64,000 nucleotides of DNA from Adiantum capillus-veneris (Eukaryota; Streptophyta; Polypodiopsida; Polypodiales; Pteridaceae): NCBI GenBank assembly GCA_014529385.2, contig CM043961.1, positions 11,764,478 through 11,828,477 on the forward strand, written 5' to 3'. Of the stretch, positions 11,071-22,700 are shown one piece after another. The translations under genes and the position numbers were made by a program. The notes under the pieces are model-generated. The model did not search any database and was not told the origin of the DNA. It was given only the letters and a program-made list of their open reading frames with translations. The stretch's first letter is position 1, and each line of letters starts with the position of its first letter.

Positions 11071-11926
11071 TGCATGTATTCTCGTGCTGCTGCCAGAAGA
11101 CGTGTGCAGTGGTGCGGGTCTTCCACATGGCAGTGCGGTGTGTTGAATGCTGAAGGCAGGCGTTGTCTGGATGCTTTTCGAGGTTGTGGATCCGTGTGAT
11201 TTTAGGGGCGACTCCATTCAATGCCGTCAGCAAGTGTGGCCTCAGGTGCTGAATGGCGTTCGTCTTCATTCCCTGTGCTTGAGAGCAGGTCTTGGGATGT
11301 GATGCTTAGAATATATTAATCCAGTCCAGATGCTCATTGTAGCTACTATAAAAGATGAGAAAAACGCATTCTTGTAAGAACTCCCTGTCTCAGCTGATCA
11401 TCATTTATGCTGTGTCGTCGTTTTGCACATGTAGCAGAAATTCTCAAGTGTCTTTTACTGTTCCAGCTTTTGAGCTATCTATGGAAGATTCTCTCTGTCC
11501 TGCCAGTGTAAATATGCTACGAAGTCTTTTCTAAATATGCCAGTAAGCCTTTTGTGGATGTAGCAACAAGTGTCGAGTCTTTTTTACTGCTTCAGATTTT
11601 GATGTATCTATCTACTGGAAGATTCTACGTGTCCTGCTTTTGTGAATATGCCAGCAAGTGGTGATCTTTGCTTCGATGTTTAAGCCTTGAGCTATCACTA
11701 TTTGGCGGAAGGTTCTTTCTACGGTATTCAATTTCTATGTACTGATATGCTGGAATTCGAAATTTAAGTTCGCTTGAGTCACCATATGTGAACGAACGTT
11801 TTCTTTTGCTGAATTCTGTTGAAGAGGTTGCTGTTGGCCGTGAGCAGTTGAAATTTGTCAACCATCTGTTGCGAATAGGTTTGAGGGTTGTGTGTTTTGC
11901 TTAAATTATCTGGATCCTTTATTATC
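11071..11926. other. No gene recognised
   Basis: A few short frames occur on both strands without recognisable similarity or splice context. The sequence is T-rich toward 11926 and may hold the promoter and leader of the RPA-like gene that starts at 11927. Confidence 0.5.
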
Positions 11927-12411
11927 ATGGCATCGGATGCTGGTATTTCTAGTGGCGGTGAAGGGAGTGCAAGCAATGCCTCGCCTAGCGGTGGTGAGAG
12001 CATGGACTTCTCCGAAGGTTTGTTTCCGTGCTTGCTCGACGATTTCGTGTATACTCATGTATGCCGATAATTGTTGTTGATTTGCTTGCGCTATGCTGGT
12101 CTTGATTTTGACTGTCAATGCTGGTTTCTTTTCACGTGCAAGCGATGCACTCGAAGTGTTTCTTGCGACAATGTTCTTGCTGGTCATGCTTTCTTTTGGC
12201 TTGGTGCACCTGATGTGGCAACTGAGCATGGCAGGACGAGGCTAGTTCTCGGCCTTGGCTGCACTGCGAGTTTCAAGTGGTGAACAGACTAAATATATTG
12301 TTTGGTTGTACTTGTTATTAATAAAAGTAGTTATGCTACCCTTGTTCGCTAAGCCCTGCTGTACACTGTCGGTCTCAATCTTGGCCGGCTCTTGGTTATA
12401 TGGAATCTTTC

Positions 12412-12412
<1 letters not shown>

Positions 12413-12459
<47 letters not shown>
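12413..12459 (+). repeat. (GA)n microsatellite
   Basis: About 23 uninterrupted GA units within the first intron of the RPA-like gene. Confidence 0.97.
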
Positions 12460-12461
<2 letters not shown>

Positions 12462-12544
12462 AGACTAATAATCATCTGGCACAGCAACAGATGTTGCTCT
12501 TTGTCATGGCCATTGAAACTGTTTCGAGATTATGTGAAGTTGCT

Positions 12545-13151
12545 TTAGTCCTTTGCGACGGCAGCAGGGGACAGCAAAATTTCCAGCGCTTCGGCGATGG
12601 CCGAGTGTCGGCTGGCAATGACAGCTAGCAGGACACGTTGCTTTATTGTCCCCGCCATTTCAATAGTGATGCCCAGCTCATCCACCATTGCAATTACACA
12701 TTCAATGTCGGAATCAACCTCGGTTTCGGGAGCCTGAAGCTTGACTTTGACGATGAACTCGAGCCCGGTGGCGATTATGACCATCATTCCGCGCAAGGCC
12801 GGTGCAATTACACTATAGGGGGCATCGGCAAGTAAAGTTGTGAGTAGCATGAGCAGTGAACTTGTCAGATCTGCATCGACTTTCCTCCACACTACTCAGT
12901 TGCGTCAACTCCTCGACTAAAGGATCAGTCATCGTTTCCATGTGTAGACCTTTTGCATGACGCGCCCACGGATGTCGTAGTTCCAAAACTAGAATCTTCC
13001 TTCTTGCTAGGGATTGCTTTGCTTTTTCCTCCCTGCTTGATCCGAATCTGCTGCAAATTGAGAACATATCGTCTGTTCTGTAAGTGTTGCATGGCTCAGC
13101 AAATGCCACTGATGCATCCTGTTCCAGGATAGCACGCTTCGACATTGTCAT
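12545..13151 (-). pseudogene. Unidentified protein-like frames inside the RPA intron
   Basis: Two overlapping minus-strand frames (13151 to 12813, then 12892 to 12545) would form one product of about 190 residues if a single frameshift near 12890 is allowed. The second part is leucine-, isoleucine- and alanine-rich (LLMLLTTLLADAP; HSAIAEALEILLSPAAV) and looks like a helical repeat domain, perhaps ARM/HEAT-like. I do not recognise the family. Its antisense position inside a Helitron intron would fit a captured host gene fragment, but chance open frames are possible. Confidence 0.3.
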
Positions 13152-14407
13152 TGCATGCCACAGTGAGTAAGAGAGTGAGAGAGAGAGAGTGTGTGTGTGT
13201 CTTGCATCTAAAACATTGCTAGATCTTGATTTTTAGGATCCATTCAAATAGATAATCATAATCAATGTCCAAAATAAGGTGTTTAGAACTATATTGCCCA
13301 AATTTTGACCTTGGAAATCAAAGATTCAATTAAATTGAAACCGGGAAATCTACGCTTCAAACTGGGATATGTGAGCATTAATTCACTTGAGTAATGGGGC
13401 TCGGTCGATAAAGAATGGGCTTCTTGCTTTCGGCATTTCTGTTGGGATAAGATCGGTGCAGGCAATGTGGACTCCTTGTCAGCATGGAGACCATTGCAAG
13501 GCTGTAGTCATTCACACACCTAACTCCTTGTTGCCATACCATACATGTCATGTGTAGTGTATGAAAAGAAGCACGAGAATTCTCACAACGTGACTTGCCT
13601 CAACATTATGAGCTTCTGTGAGGGGGGCACCGTATGCCTGGCTAGGCACGATTCGGGGCAAGCGGCTTAGCAATAGCAACATGCGCACGCAGCGGCTATC
13701 TCGTATCCCATAGCTCGACTCTTCTTATGCTCTGCTTATACCTTTTGCTGAGCTGTCTCTACATGCAACAGCTCGCAAGCCTCAGCAGGGCTAGGCTCAG
13801 GCAATAGTCCTCCATTAGCTTTTGACTTATGCATCTCTACACATGCTCGCACCTCCAACTCGCTTGAGGAGAGTGAATCAAGAGGCTCCAGCTGACGCTC
13901 TTTATGTTCATGCTCGCTTTAGTAACTTGCAATGTCTCTTCCTAGCTCGATGGCCTCCATATACGTTGTCTCTCGAGCAGAGGCTCATGATCTTATATAT
14001 TGTAAGAAAAACATTGAGAGACTCTGTTTCCCTGGATCATAAAATTTCTAAATCTTCTTGTGTATGCAACCTTGCAAGGGATTTGAAAGGTGACATTTTC
14101 CAAGAACTGCGCAGGTTCGTTTAGTCTCCTCCATGCCCTACAGGCAAACGTTCATCGCAGCGGGTGGTGTCAAGCTCTGTCGGGTCACCGCCAGATCCGG
14201 CCTTCGAGGAAATCGCAATTGGGAAGAGTTGTAGGCGTGCGTTGCTTCAAGGAAGCCCTTCTGCCGATCTCGTTGGCAATGCAGGTATCGCTGATACGCA
14301 CAATCATTCCTTGCGGAATAGCCTTAACGTGTCTACAACTTTCTTTGCTACAGTGCATTCTTGACTGGCGAGTTGCGTTAAGATGGTGCTCTGCTTTTTT
14401 TTTGCAG
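13152..14407. other. Remainder of the first RPA intron, no gene recognised
   Basis: It contains a short (GA)n(GT)n tract near 13168-13200 and a 27-base match (CTAAATCTTCTTGTGT region, 14038-14064) to the sequence just after the CYP74 gene (8713-8739). A poly-T stretch ending in GCAG at 14407 is the intron acceptor. Confidence 0.5.
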
Positions 14408-16101
14408 ACAAAGGATACTCTCCATTGGGAGAGGAGTGCGCACAAGCACCATCTTCTTCTCAACAACAACTTCCTTGCCCATCTCACGAATTAGGGAAAG
14501 CTGCAGCCTCATTTTCTGAAGTTGGCCAATCTTCGCCTGCTCGGAATGTCTTGGACAGTGGCAAGCTACTGGACAAAGGGAAAAGCTTGTTAGTCAAGGA
14601 AACCTTGCCGCTACTCATGATCAGCGATATAGATGAGGATAGTAAACCTTTCTCCATAGAGGGGAAAATCTTGAATTGGTATGGCACATACCGTTCCATC
14701 TCGTCTAGGCAAAAGAAAAATGCACGTTACTTCAAGTTTGACATCGTCGATGCCGAGTGCATTGACACGATTACAGTCGTCGTTGTGGATCCCTTCATTG
14801 AGACCTACACCAAGGAGCTCAAGATCGGCTTCTTCGTCAGGCTTGACTGTCCTCCTATGAGGGCTAAAAACCATAACGATGCTGGGTCAGGTTTGTTCTC
14901 CTTGCATGTCGATGCGTCGACAACCATTAGACCTTGCGACGCATTCCCTGTTACTTTAGCTTTCTATCCTGAGACCAAGATAAGAACATTTCTTGCTGAC
15001 GCTGCAATTTCCCAGGCTACTAGCCCACGTCCGCCCTTAGAGACACTGGCGTTTTTTGTCTTGCAAAGTCGTAATTTCCGTCAAAGAATTGGTGCTACAT
15101 TTGGGGATTTGGTTGTTGTTGATGGCCCGACCCCAGACGACAAAGCAGTTGTACGTATCAGAAGCATTGGCTCATCCTTTCTATCTTTTGAAATTGACAA
15201 ACCTTTTGCCATATGTAGGTCAGCTTTGTCAACTCTCGAAAGCAAGACTACGATCGGGTCAGGGCCCAGATGGCTAGGGAGCACATTGTTATGTTTGTGG
15301 CTAGGAATATTGGCCTCTTCGTGGGCAAGGTGCGCACATTGTCTATTCTGGATGTCACAACTTTGGCCCCCGTGCGAGGATCACGTTTGAAGGAAGAATT
15401 GACCATAGCATTTCATAGACAGTGTGAGACTCTTGGCTACAATAGAGAGGTGACTTTCCATGGTTTGCACTCAACCGGATGAATACATCTTTAGTGATCT
15501 TTACACGTTTGTTTTTTTTGTAGGTTGTGGGGACTTTGCGCTTTGTGAACTTCAATAGGGCTCTCTTGCATTCCCAGTGCTCAATCTGTGACTCGTCGAA
15601 GGTGAAGAAGGTCGAAGGCCGACTGTGTTGTTCTCTTTGCGATAAAGATCACGTCATCAACACGACGCTCAGACTGGAGGCACAGATTCGAAGCAGCATT
15701 GACAGACGTGTTGTGGCGGTTCAAGTGTCAGATCTATGGTGGATCGTCTTCTGAGCTTGCCAAGGAGCTTCAAGGAGCTGTACACGGAGAGCATTTCAAA
15801 GGCGACGGATATTTTATCGACATCTGTTGTCGAGGGTGTGTTCAAAATTGGCACAAATGGCTCTATGATATCTTTCACTCCTCTGTTGGAAACCTAGATG
15901 CTTTGAGAGCATGTATTTGAATAGCTTTTGGCCTTTCACCACGAATAACTATTCTTCCTTACCTAGATCCCTCTACAATCGATGAACTAAATTTTGGCTT
16001 GTCCATTGTATATCCCGTTTCAAAAGAAATTCCATGGTGTCTCTCCATAGCTCGCTTTCTACTCTTCCTTTCTCTCTATCTTTTCAACCTTCCAAAGCAC
16101 A

Positions 16102-16103
<2 letters not shown>

Positions 16104-16139
<36 letters not shown>
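16104..16139 (+). repeat. (CT)n microsatellite in the Rep-helicase leader
   Basis: About 18 CT units just upstream of the Rep-helicase start, matching the tract at 10044-10081. Confidence 0.95.
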
Positions 16140-16140
<1 letters not shown>

Positions 16141-16203
16141 GCACACGTATACAAACAAACACACAAGCTGACTTAATGTTTACAATCTTTGCGTGTCTTT
16201 CCA

Positions 16204-17682
16204 ATGACTCTCTTGGCCGAACAAGACATCGATACCATTTTCGCGGCGCGTTTTCCGAACAATTCAGACATCTTCCTCGTGCTACACGATCTCCAAAACT
16301 CAACAGGTGCACCGCATGACCTTAGATCAAATTTGCTCGACAACTTGTTCGAGAGCTTCTTGCGTGATAGACATGCTGTCTCGGGTGCATGCCTCTTCTT
16401 CCATGATGATGAGCCCACTAGCACAATGACAGCCACAAAATTCTCGTCTTTGTATTCAACATCCACCAGCTCACTTGCCCTTAGCCTCGACATATTAACG
16501 GCCTACGCTCACTCTGTGACTTGTAGGTTAAAAGTGTATTTGAAAATAGATGACAGCGTGAGAACAATCATCTTGGGGATGCCATCGAAACCATTTCTTG
16601 CAAAGGGCATTTTGCTCTCCGAAACAACCAACGGCATGACATACCTTCCCACCTTCACAACGTCCTCAAACTGTGCACGTGTTCGATGGGAAGAAGATGA
16701 GGTGGCCACTTTGCATCAACTATCCTTGTTGCATGAGGCTTTGCCAGATATTGAGGTCGTCCGCATGTTCCAAGCCAAACACCCACACACATTGCACACA
16801 ACCCAGGCCATGAAATGCAAACTTTCACGCCTGAAGAACGAGAAGGGCCTGGTCACCGGTGCTCAGATATGACGCACCCATGCCAGGTTGAGCAAGGCGA
16901 TTAAGAGATACAACATAAGCATCAAAGACAAGCCCATTACACCCTGCGAAAAATGTGGACGTTTGCTATTCCGCCGCCAGATAACACGCCAGCTTCTGCC
17001 TTCAGTTGCGGAATCCACTTCAATGAAGCGAAGACGCTATGCGGATGTGTACAGCTACAACCAGTGCAAGAAACACTTGGCAAGCGATAGCAACCGCCTA
17101 TGGAGCTTGCAAGAGACAGGGTTCAATCCAGCGCTTCCCTTCGTGTCAGATCTAAACCCCATAGAGGCACGCTTGGTCTCCATTCGTATTCCCTTCGCCA
17201 AGATACGTGAACTGACGTACGATGTTCAGTATGGGCTTAGAGGTAGTGTTCTCAATGTGCTTGCCAACTTGGAGAAGAGCCAGGCTGTGCTTCTTCGCTT
17301 CATTGAGGATGAGGCTTCTGTCCTTGTGGGCATCAAACGGAAGCTCGAGTACGATAGATGTTACCTAAGCGGTGTTGTGCGACCCTTGCTCACAATGCGT
17401 GCAACTACTACATTGCTATCCACACCACTCTACACATGAGAAGGTGTCACCATCATTGACAGGTGGCTTGCACATCCTTCCAGTCTAAGTATGCCTCCTA
17501 CAAATACCCTTAACAACAATACGCACGATGTTGAGCTTGAGGTTGATCAGACTGATGTCATGCTTCATGGGGTCACAAGTGCGGCAGAGGTTGTCGACTA
17601 CAGTGGCAAGATTCTTCATGTTGCGCCTTGTGAGGGCAATTCACCGTTGAGCATCTTCACGGACGAGTATTGCGAGGAGTTG
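16204..17682 (+). pseudogene. Helitron Rep-helicase, N-terminal part (before the gypsy insertion)
   Basis: One reading frame from ATG at 16204 to the insertion point, interrupted by TGA at 16870-16872 and TGA at 17437-17439. The first stop is CGA in the sister copy, so it is a CpG-to-TpG change, the type expected after cytosine methylation. After an unrecognised 220-residue head comes a zinc-finger-like CEKCG ... CNQCKK segment, then NPIEARLVSIRIPFAKI and YGLRGSVLNV, which match the conserved N-terminal domain (DUF6570-like) of Helitron helicases. The frame ends in CEEL at the target site and resumes after the insertion at 26463 with SFPTLF, a normal Helitron continuation. Confidence 0.88.
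17678..17682 (+). repeat. Target-site duplication AGTTG, left copy
   Basis: AGTTG directly precedes the TG of the 5' LTR and is repeated at 26458-26462 directly after the CA of the 3' LTR. A five-base duplication is standard for Ty3/gypsy integrases. Confidence 0.95.
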
Positions 17683-19302
17683 TGTCATAAAATCTAATAT
17701 CTAACCAACCCAAATGATTTTCTCATATTAAATTGATCACTTAATGTGGGAGAATAAATGGGAACAAGTGTTAAGATATAGATATGTGCTTATAGATCTA
17801 TCTCAACACGGGGCCAATAGTAAAGGGGCCCAAATGGGAGATGGTCTATCAAGAGCAAGGCTAACCAATGGAGCATGAGACCTTAGGGTTAGCTTCATTG
17901 AAGACCTCCAATAATGTGTGTAAAAGTCCTTTGACCTTAGGTAAGCTAGGGCTGAGCTTGAGGTGGAAACTCGGCCCAAGCTCGAGGTGCTTGTCGTGCT
18001 TGAGGTGCTTGTCCTGCTTGAGGTACTTGTCATCCTAAAGGTGCTTGATTAAGATGCTTGAGGTGCTTGACTGGCTCCATGCTTGAGGTGCTTGACTTGG
18101 TGCATTAAGGTGCTTGAGGTGCCTTGAGAAGCTTGCCTGAGATACACCCCCTACTTCAAGTGCTCAGTCATGCTTGATGACTAAGGGGCTTGCTCATCCA
18201 AAGTCAAAAATATCCCTACAAGGAGGGGGGCGAGCCTACAAGGGGGCGGGGGGATGAGAGAGAACACACACACACACAAGGGAAGCCCCAGCTTGAAGAG
18301 GCAGCAAGGACACTTGTCAAGTTCCTCCCCATGTTGCCCTCATGGTGTGCCTGAAGCCTATTGGTTGGCCACCCAAGGGGTCCAATGATAATTTAGGATA
18401 TTTAATTAATTGATTTCTCATTTATCAAGTCCTCTCTCTCAAAGGGGAAAGGGGGACACTTGTCCCAAGGCTACCCATGTTGCTTGTAATGGCTCCTGCT
18501 TTTGATTGGCTAGGCCTGGAGGGGTCCAATGAGCTTCAAGCATGAGCTACAAGGGGGGGTCGACCCAAGCAAGCTAGGGGGGTGCTTAGGGGGTATACTC
18601 ACCCACACACACTCACAAACACTCTCATTGTGTACTATGCAAAGTGCAAGAGCTCCCTCTCCTTCTCCAAGCAAGTAGAGGTTGAGAGCCTACACCAACA
18701 CTCTTGGCTATGGAGTGCAAATCCATCCAAGAGCCATGCTTCAATGCTTGAGCTTGCCATCTATTTCTTCTTCATTACTATGCTATTATGTATGCTAGCA
18801 CAAGAGTTATGATAAGTGAGGAACTAGCTCTTTCTCGTATGAAATGTTTCTTCTTCCTCTTCCCTACCCTCATTCCTTGCTAGCTCTCTCCACCTTTGAA
18901 GGTGTTTGAGGTCTTGGGACTGAGGCTTGGTATAGTTAAAGCTTTCTTCAAGTTTAGGTTATGCTATGATGGTGATGCATGAAGCTTTCCATCTTCATTG
19001 CTTCACCTAGGTCACAAGGAACACAAAGAATGTATTGTAACAAGTCTCTCTTTATGGGAGAAATCATAATACAAATGCCTATTGGAGGGGGGACCGGCTC
19101 CACATAAATCCGGTTCTCAACTGTTGTCATGTTCTCTAAATTCTCTCTCTTGCAAAAGTATTGTCCATGCCAAGTTAACTAATTGCTATAATTATGTTGC
19201 TATCTTCAATTATGTCTACCCGCTATGCTCACAAAATCATTTCTTGAAAGTACTCTCATTAAATTCCGCTACTCTCAAATTGAATAGGCAAATTTCATTA
19301 CA
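17683..19302 (+). mobile_element. 5' LTR of gypsy element 2
   Basis: It begins TGTCATAAAATC and ends TTTCATTACA, 1,620 bp. The right end is fixed by the primer-binding site at 19304 and the left end by the target duplication. It carries the GCTTGAGGT minisatellite and an (AC)n tract near 18268-18278. Confidence 0.95.
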
Positions 19303-19303
19303 T

Positions 19304-19315
19304 TGGTATCAGAGC
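19304..19315 (+). promoter_or_regulatory. Primer-binding site for initiator tRNA-Met
   Basis: TGGTATCAGAGC starts one base after the 5' LTR and is complementary to the 3' end of plant initiator tRNA-Met, which would prime reverse transcription. Confidence 0.95.
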
Positions 19316-19716
19316 ATTTGGTTTCTCTTTTCTTGCTTAAGAAGAGAGGTCCTTAAGTAGCCTATAAATGGTTGATGTTGTTAATTATAATAGAGTAAGT
19401 GGAACTGGGATCTAATATCGGTTTTGTTAAGCCCACTATGTGGGGGATGGTGCACACCTCGGGAGCTTTGGACTTAATAATGGAGTCTTTTTAGACTTGC
19501 CTACGGCTTTACCATTATTGAGCCATAAGAAGTCCGAAAGGAGCTAGCCCTTGGCAACTCTGCTATGTTAGACCTACTCCTCTACTCTCTATAATTAACC
19601 ACTTCGAGCCGTGGGTGTAGATACTTAAGAGCCAATTTTCAAAGGCTAAGACGAGTGGCAACTAAGGTTTTGAACTGCCAAAGCATACACTAAGTATAAA
19701 CATAAATTTTGTTAAC
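19316..19716 (+). other. 5' untranslated leader of gypsy element 2
   Basis: About 400 bases without a long frame lie between the primer-binding site and the gag start. This is where a packaging signal would sit, but none can be recognised by eye. Confidence 0.6.
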
Positions 19717-22700
19717 ATGGCTGACAATAATCAAGAGAGTAGAATGAACATTGATAGCTTTGATTTTGCACATGAAGGTGCTAATGATGATGCTCCCATG
19801 TTTGTGAATTATCTCGTCGCTAGGTTGCAACAAGCTATGGGCAACCCTGCTTTGCAAGCCGAAGTTACTCAACAACTTCGTGCTTATGGAATTTCCCTTC
19901 CTCTCCCAGAGGAGAGAGAGCTTAGGAGGCCTCTTGAAGAGACCCCCAAAAGAAGACTCTCTCCCATTCGAGAGGAGGAATCCAAAGAGAAAGAAAGCAA
20001 TGAAAGTCTAAGTTCTTCTGAAGAGGTGGCTCCACGAAGACGGCGGTCTAGACGATCGCCTACTCCTCCCAAGAGGAAAAGAGCAACCCATAGTCCTTCT
20101 CCTCATCACTCTGAAAGGCAAGAGAGGAAACAAAGGAAGAAAAGGGCTAGGAAGAGGTCACCCTCTTCTCCTTCTTCTTCACCTTCCTCCTCTTCGGATG
20201 AAAGTTATGGCTATTCTCCTAGAGAATACAAGAGGGGAGGACATCGCAAATCATTTCCTGCATGGCGAAGGTCACAAAAGCTAAAGAAGTTCAAGGAGGG
20301 AGGAAAGAGTATCTCTTTTCTCACCTACGATGGCACCTTTGGTGCTACCGACAAAGTGTTGGCCTTCATCCAGCAATTTGATGCGGCTTTTGGGAACGAG
20401 GGCTTCACAGAGTCCTCCAAGCTACGCCATGTAGCTATGCACTTCCAAAAATCAGCTCGTCAATGGTGGGCTAGCCTTCGTGGCAATGGAGAAGCCCCAA
20501 AGACATGGAAAACTCTACGAGTTTCCATCATGAAGCAATTTCTTCCAAGCGATACTAAAGATAAAGTTCTTACCGAATGGCGCGGCTTGAAGCTTCTCTC
20601 TCATGAGTCTATCAACAAGTATGTAGACAAGTTTTGGGATTTACATCTCAAAGCTACTGTCTTTCAAAAGATAGACTTTGCCGAGCAAAGACAGCAATTC
20701 TGTGCGGGATTACCTGAAGAGATGGCCGAATACATTAACTCTCAACGGCCTGGTACTATTACCGAAGTAATCCATCACACCATGGTTGCTTCACGCATCA
20801 ATTTCCATCAAGGGGCTAGACGTAATGTCAAGCCCATGGAAAACAAAGATAAAAATGATGCAAAGGGGAAATCCAATGCACAAAATAATTCCCAACGCAC
20901 TTCCAACAACAACAATAACAACAACAACAATCGGTCCAAGGAGAAGGGAGTTTACAAAGGTAAAAACAAACTCTCTCCTGAAGAGCTTGAAGCTTTTCGG
21001 AAGGACCATAAATGTTTCAAGTGTGGGGAGCAAGGACATGGCTATCGTTCTTGCCCCAAGAAGAATACTCGCAATGAGACTCCTAGGGCTTCCACCATCG
21101 AAGCTCCAAAAGAGGATGCTCATTACAAAGGATCATCACTCTCCTATGCTTGGGGAAAGGTAAGAGAGCATGATGCCTTCATCTTGTTTGACCCTGGCTC
21201 TACTCTCAACTTCATATCAATAGAGTTGGCCACCAAGTTGGGCATTCAAGCTTTTGAGATGGGAGATATAGTAACAGCTGATGCAGCTTTCAAGGGACAA
21301 CAAGCCTCCGTTACTCCCTTGATTGGGAAGTTGAGGCTTCATGTCCAAAGCTATGTCGACAAAGAAGACTTCTTCATCTCTCATCTCTAACATCAGGATG
21401 TTATCCTAGGGGCACCATGGTTTGATCGCATGGCTGCCAACATGAAGTTCCCTGAAAGGAGAATTTACTTCACCTACAGGGGAAAGAACATGTATATAGA
21501 TGCTAGTGAGCGTGGTCGCACTATTCCACTTGTAAATCCTCTTTCTTTTGATAAATCAATGAAGAGCTCAGTTTCTGCGTACATGATTTATGTCAAAGAG
21601 TCTCTAAAAGATAATAATGTTTCATCAAATGAAAATGATAGGAATCAAGAAGAGTTAGACTTGTCTACTTTTCTAAAAGGATTCCAAGATGTGTTCATCG
21701 ATGATATCCCTATGGACCTACCCCCAAAACGAGGGGATGATGACCATCGTATTGAGCTCCTTCCAGGAAGCTCACCGCCTAACAAACCTCCTTATCGAGT
21801 CTCACAAGCTCAACAAGAGGAGATTATGAGGCAAGTACAGGAATTGGTAGACAAAGGGATGGTGAGGCCTAGTTCCTCTCCCTTTTGTTCTCCAGTCCTT
21901 TTAGTGCAAAAGAAAGATGGTACATACCGTATGTGTGTGGACTATCGAGCACTAAACCATATCACTATCAAAAACAGATTTCCCGTGCCTCGGGTAGAAG
22001 ATCTGTTTGATAAGCTACAAGGCTCTACCTACTTCAGTAGGATTGACCTTAAGAGTGGCTATCATAGTGGATGAAGATATCCTAAAGACCGCGTTTCGCA
22101 CAACATTTGGTCTTTATGAATATCTAGTCATGCCTTTTGGCTTGACTAATGCACCAGCTACTTTCAATCGTCTCATGGAGAAAAATTTTAGACCATATCA
22201 TAAATTCACTGGAGTGTTCTTAGATGATGATGATATCATCATCTACTCCAAATCTTTGGAGGAACATAAGCAACATCTCCAAGTGATTTTTCAAGCCTTG
22301 AGGGAAAACAAACTTTTTCTCAACCAAAAGAAAAGTGAATTCTTCCTTCAAGAGATTCAATATCTAGGACATATTATCTCTCACGATGGTATTCATCTGG
22401 ATCCATCAAAGTTAGAGGTAATAAAATCATGGCCTAACCCAAGGAATCTACATGAGCTAAGAAGCTTTATTGGTATGTGTGCATACTATAGACGCTTCAT
22501 AGCAAAATTCTCTCAAGTAGCAGGACCACTACACGACTTAACCAAGAAGAACGTTAAGTTTGTATGGACTGCTAAGGAGCAAAATGCTTTTGAAAAACTC
22601 AAAGAGAAGCTTACTTCCCAACCAGTCCTCGTGCTTCCGGATCTCACAAAACCATTTGAGGTCCAATGTGATGCTTGTGGTGATTGCCTTGGAGCGGTTT

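Larger units (their letters stand above)
11927..15897 (+). pseudogene. RPA1-like single-stranded DNA-binding protein of the Helitron (exons 11927-12017, 14408-15150, 15219-15449, 15524-15897)
   Basis: Four exons join in frame using GT-AG introns (2,390, 68 and 74 nt); exon 1 leaves one base and exon 2 begins with the two that complete GAC. The reconstructed length is about 479 residues. An OB-fold region (FSIEGKILNWYG to FFVRLDCPP) resembles RPA70 DNA-binding domains, a second segment follows, and exon 4 carries the CSIC/CCSLC zinc pattern of domain C. RPA-like genes are known passengers of plant Helitrons, where they probably coat single-stranded DNA during rolling-circle transposition. A one-base deletion near 15731 (GTCAGATC against GTCAGAATC in the sister copy) truncates the product at 15752-15754. 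Exon 1 and the 68-nt intron are predictions from splice signals and phase only. The first intron is unusually long and contains other DNA. Confidence 0.75.

Noticed and set aside
13822-14124. 100-residue plus-strand frame in the RPA intron
   Set aside because: No similarity, no splice context, and composition like neighbouring non-coding sequence.
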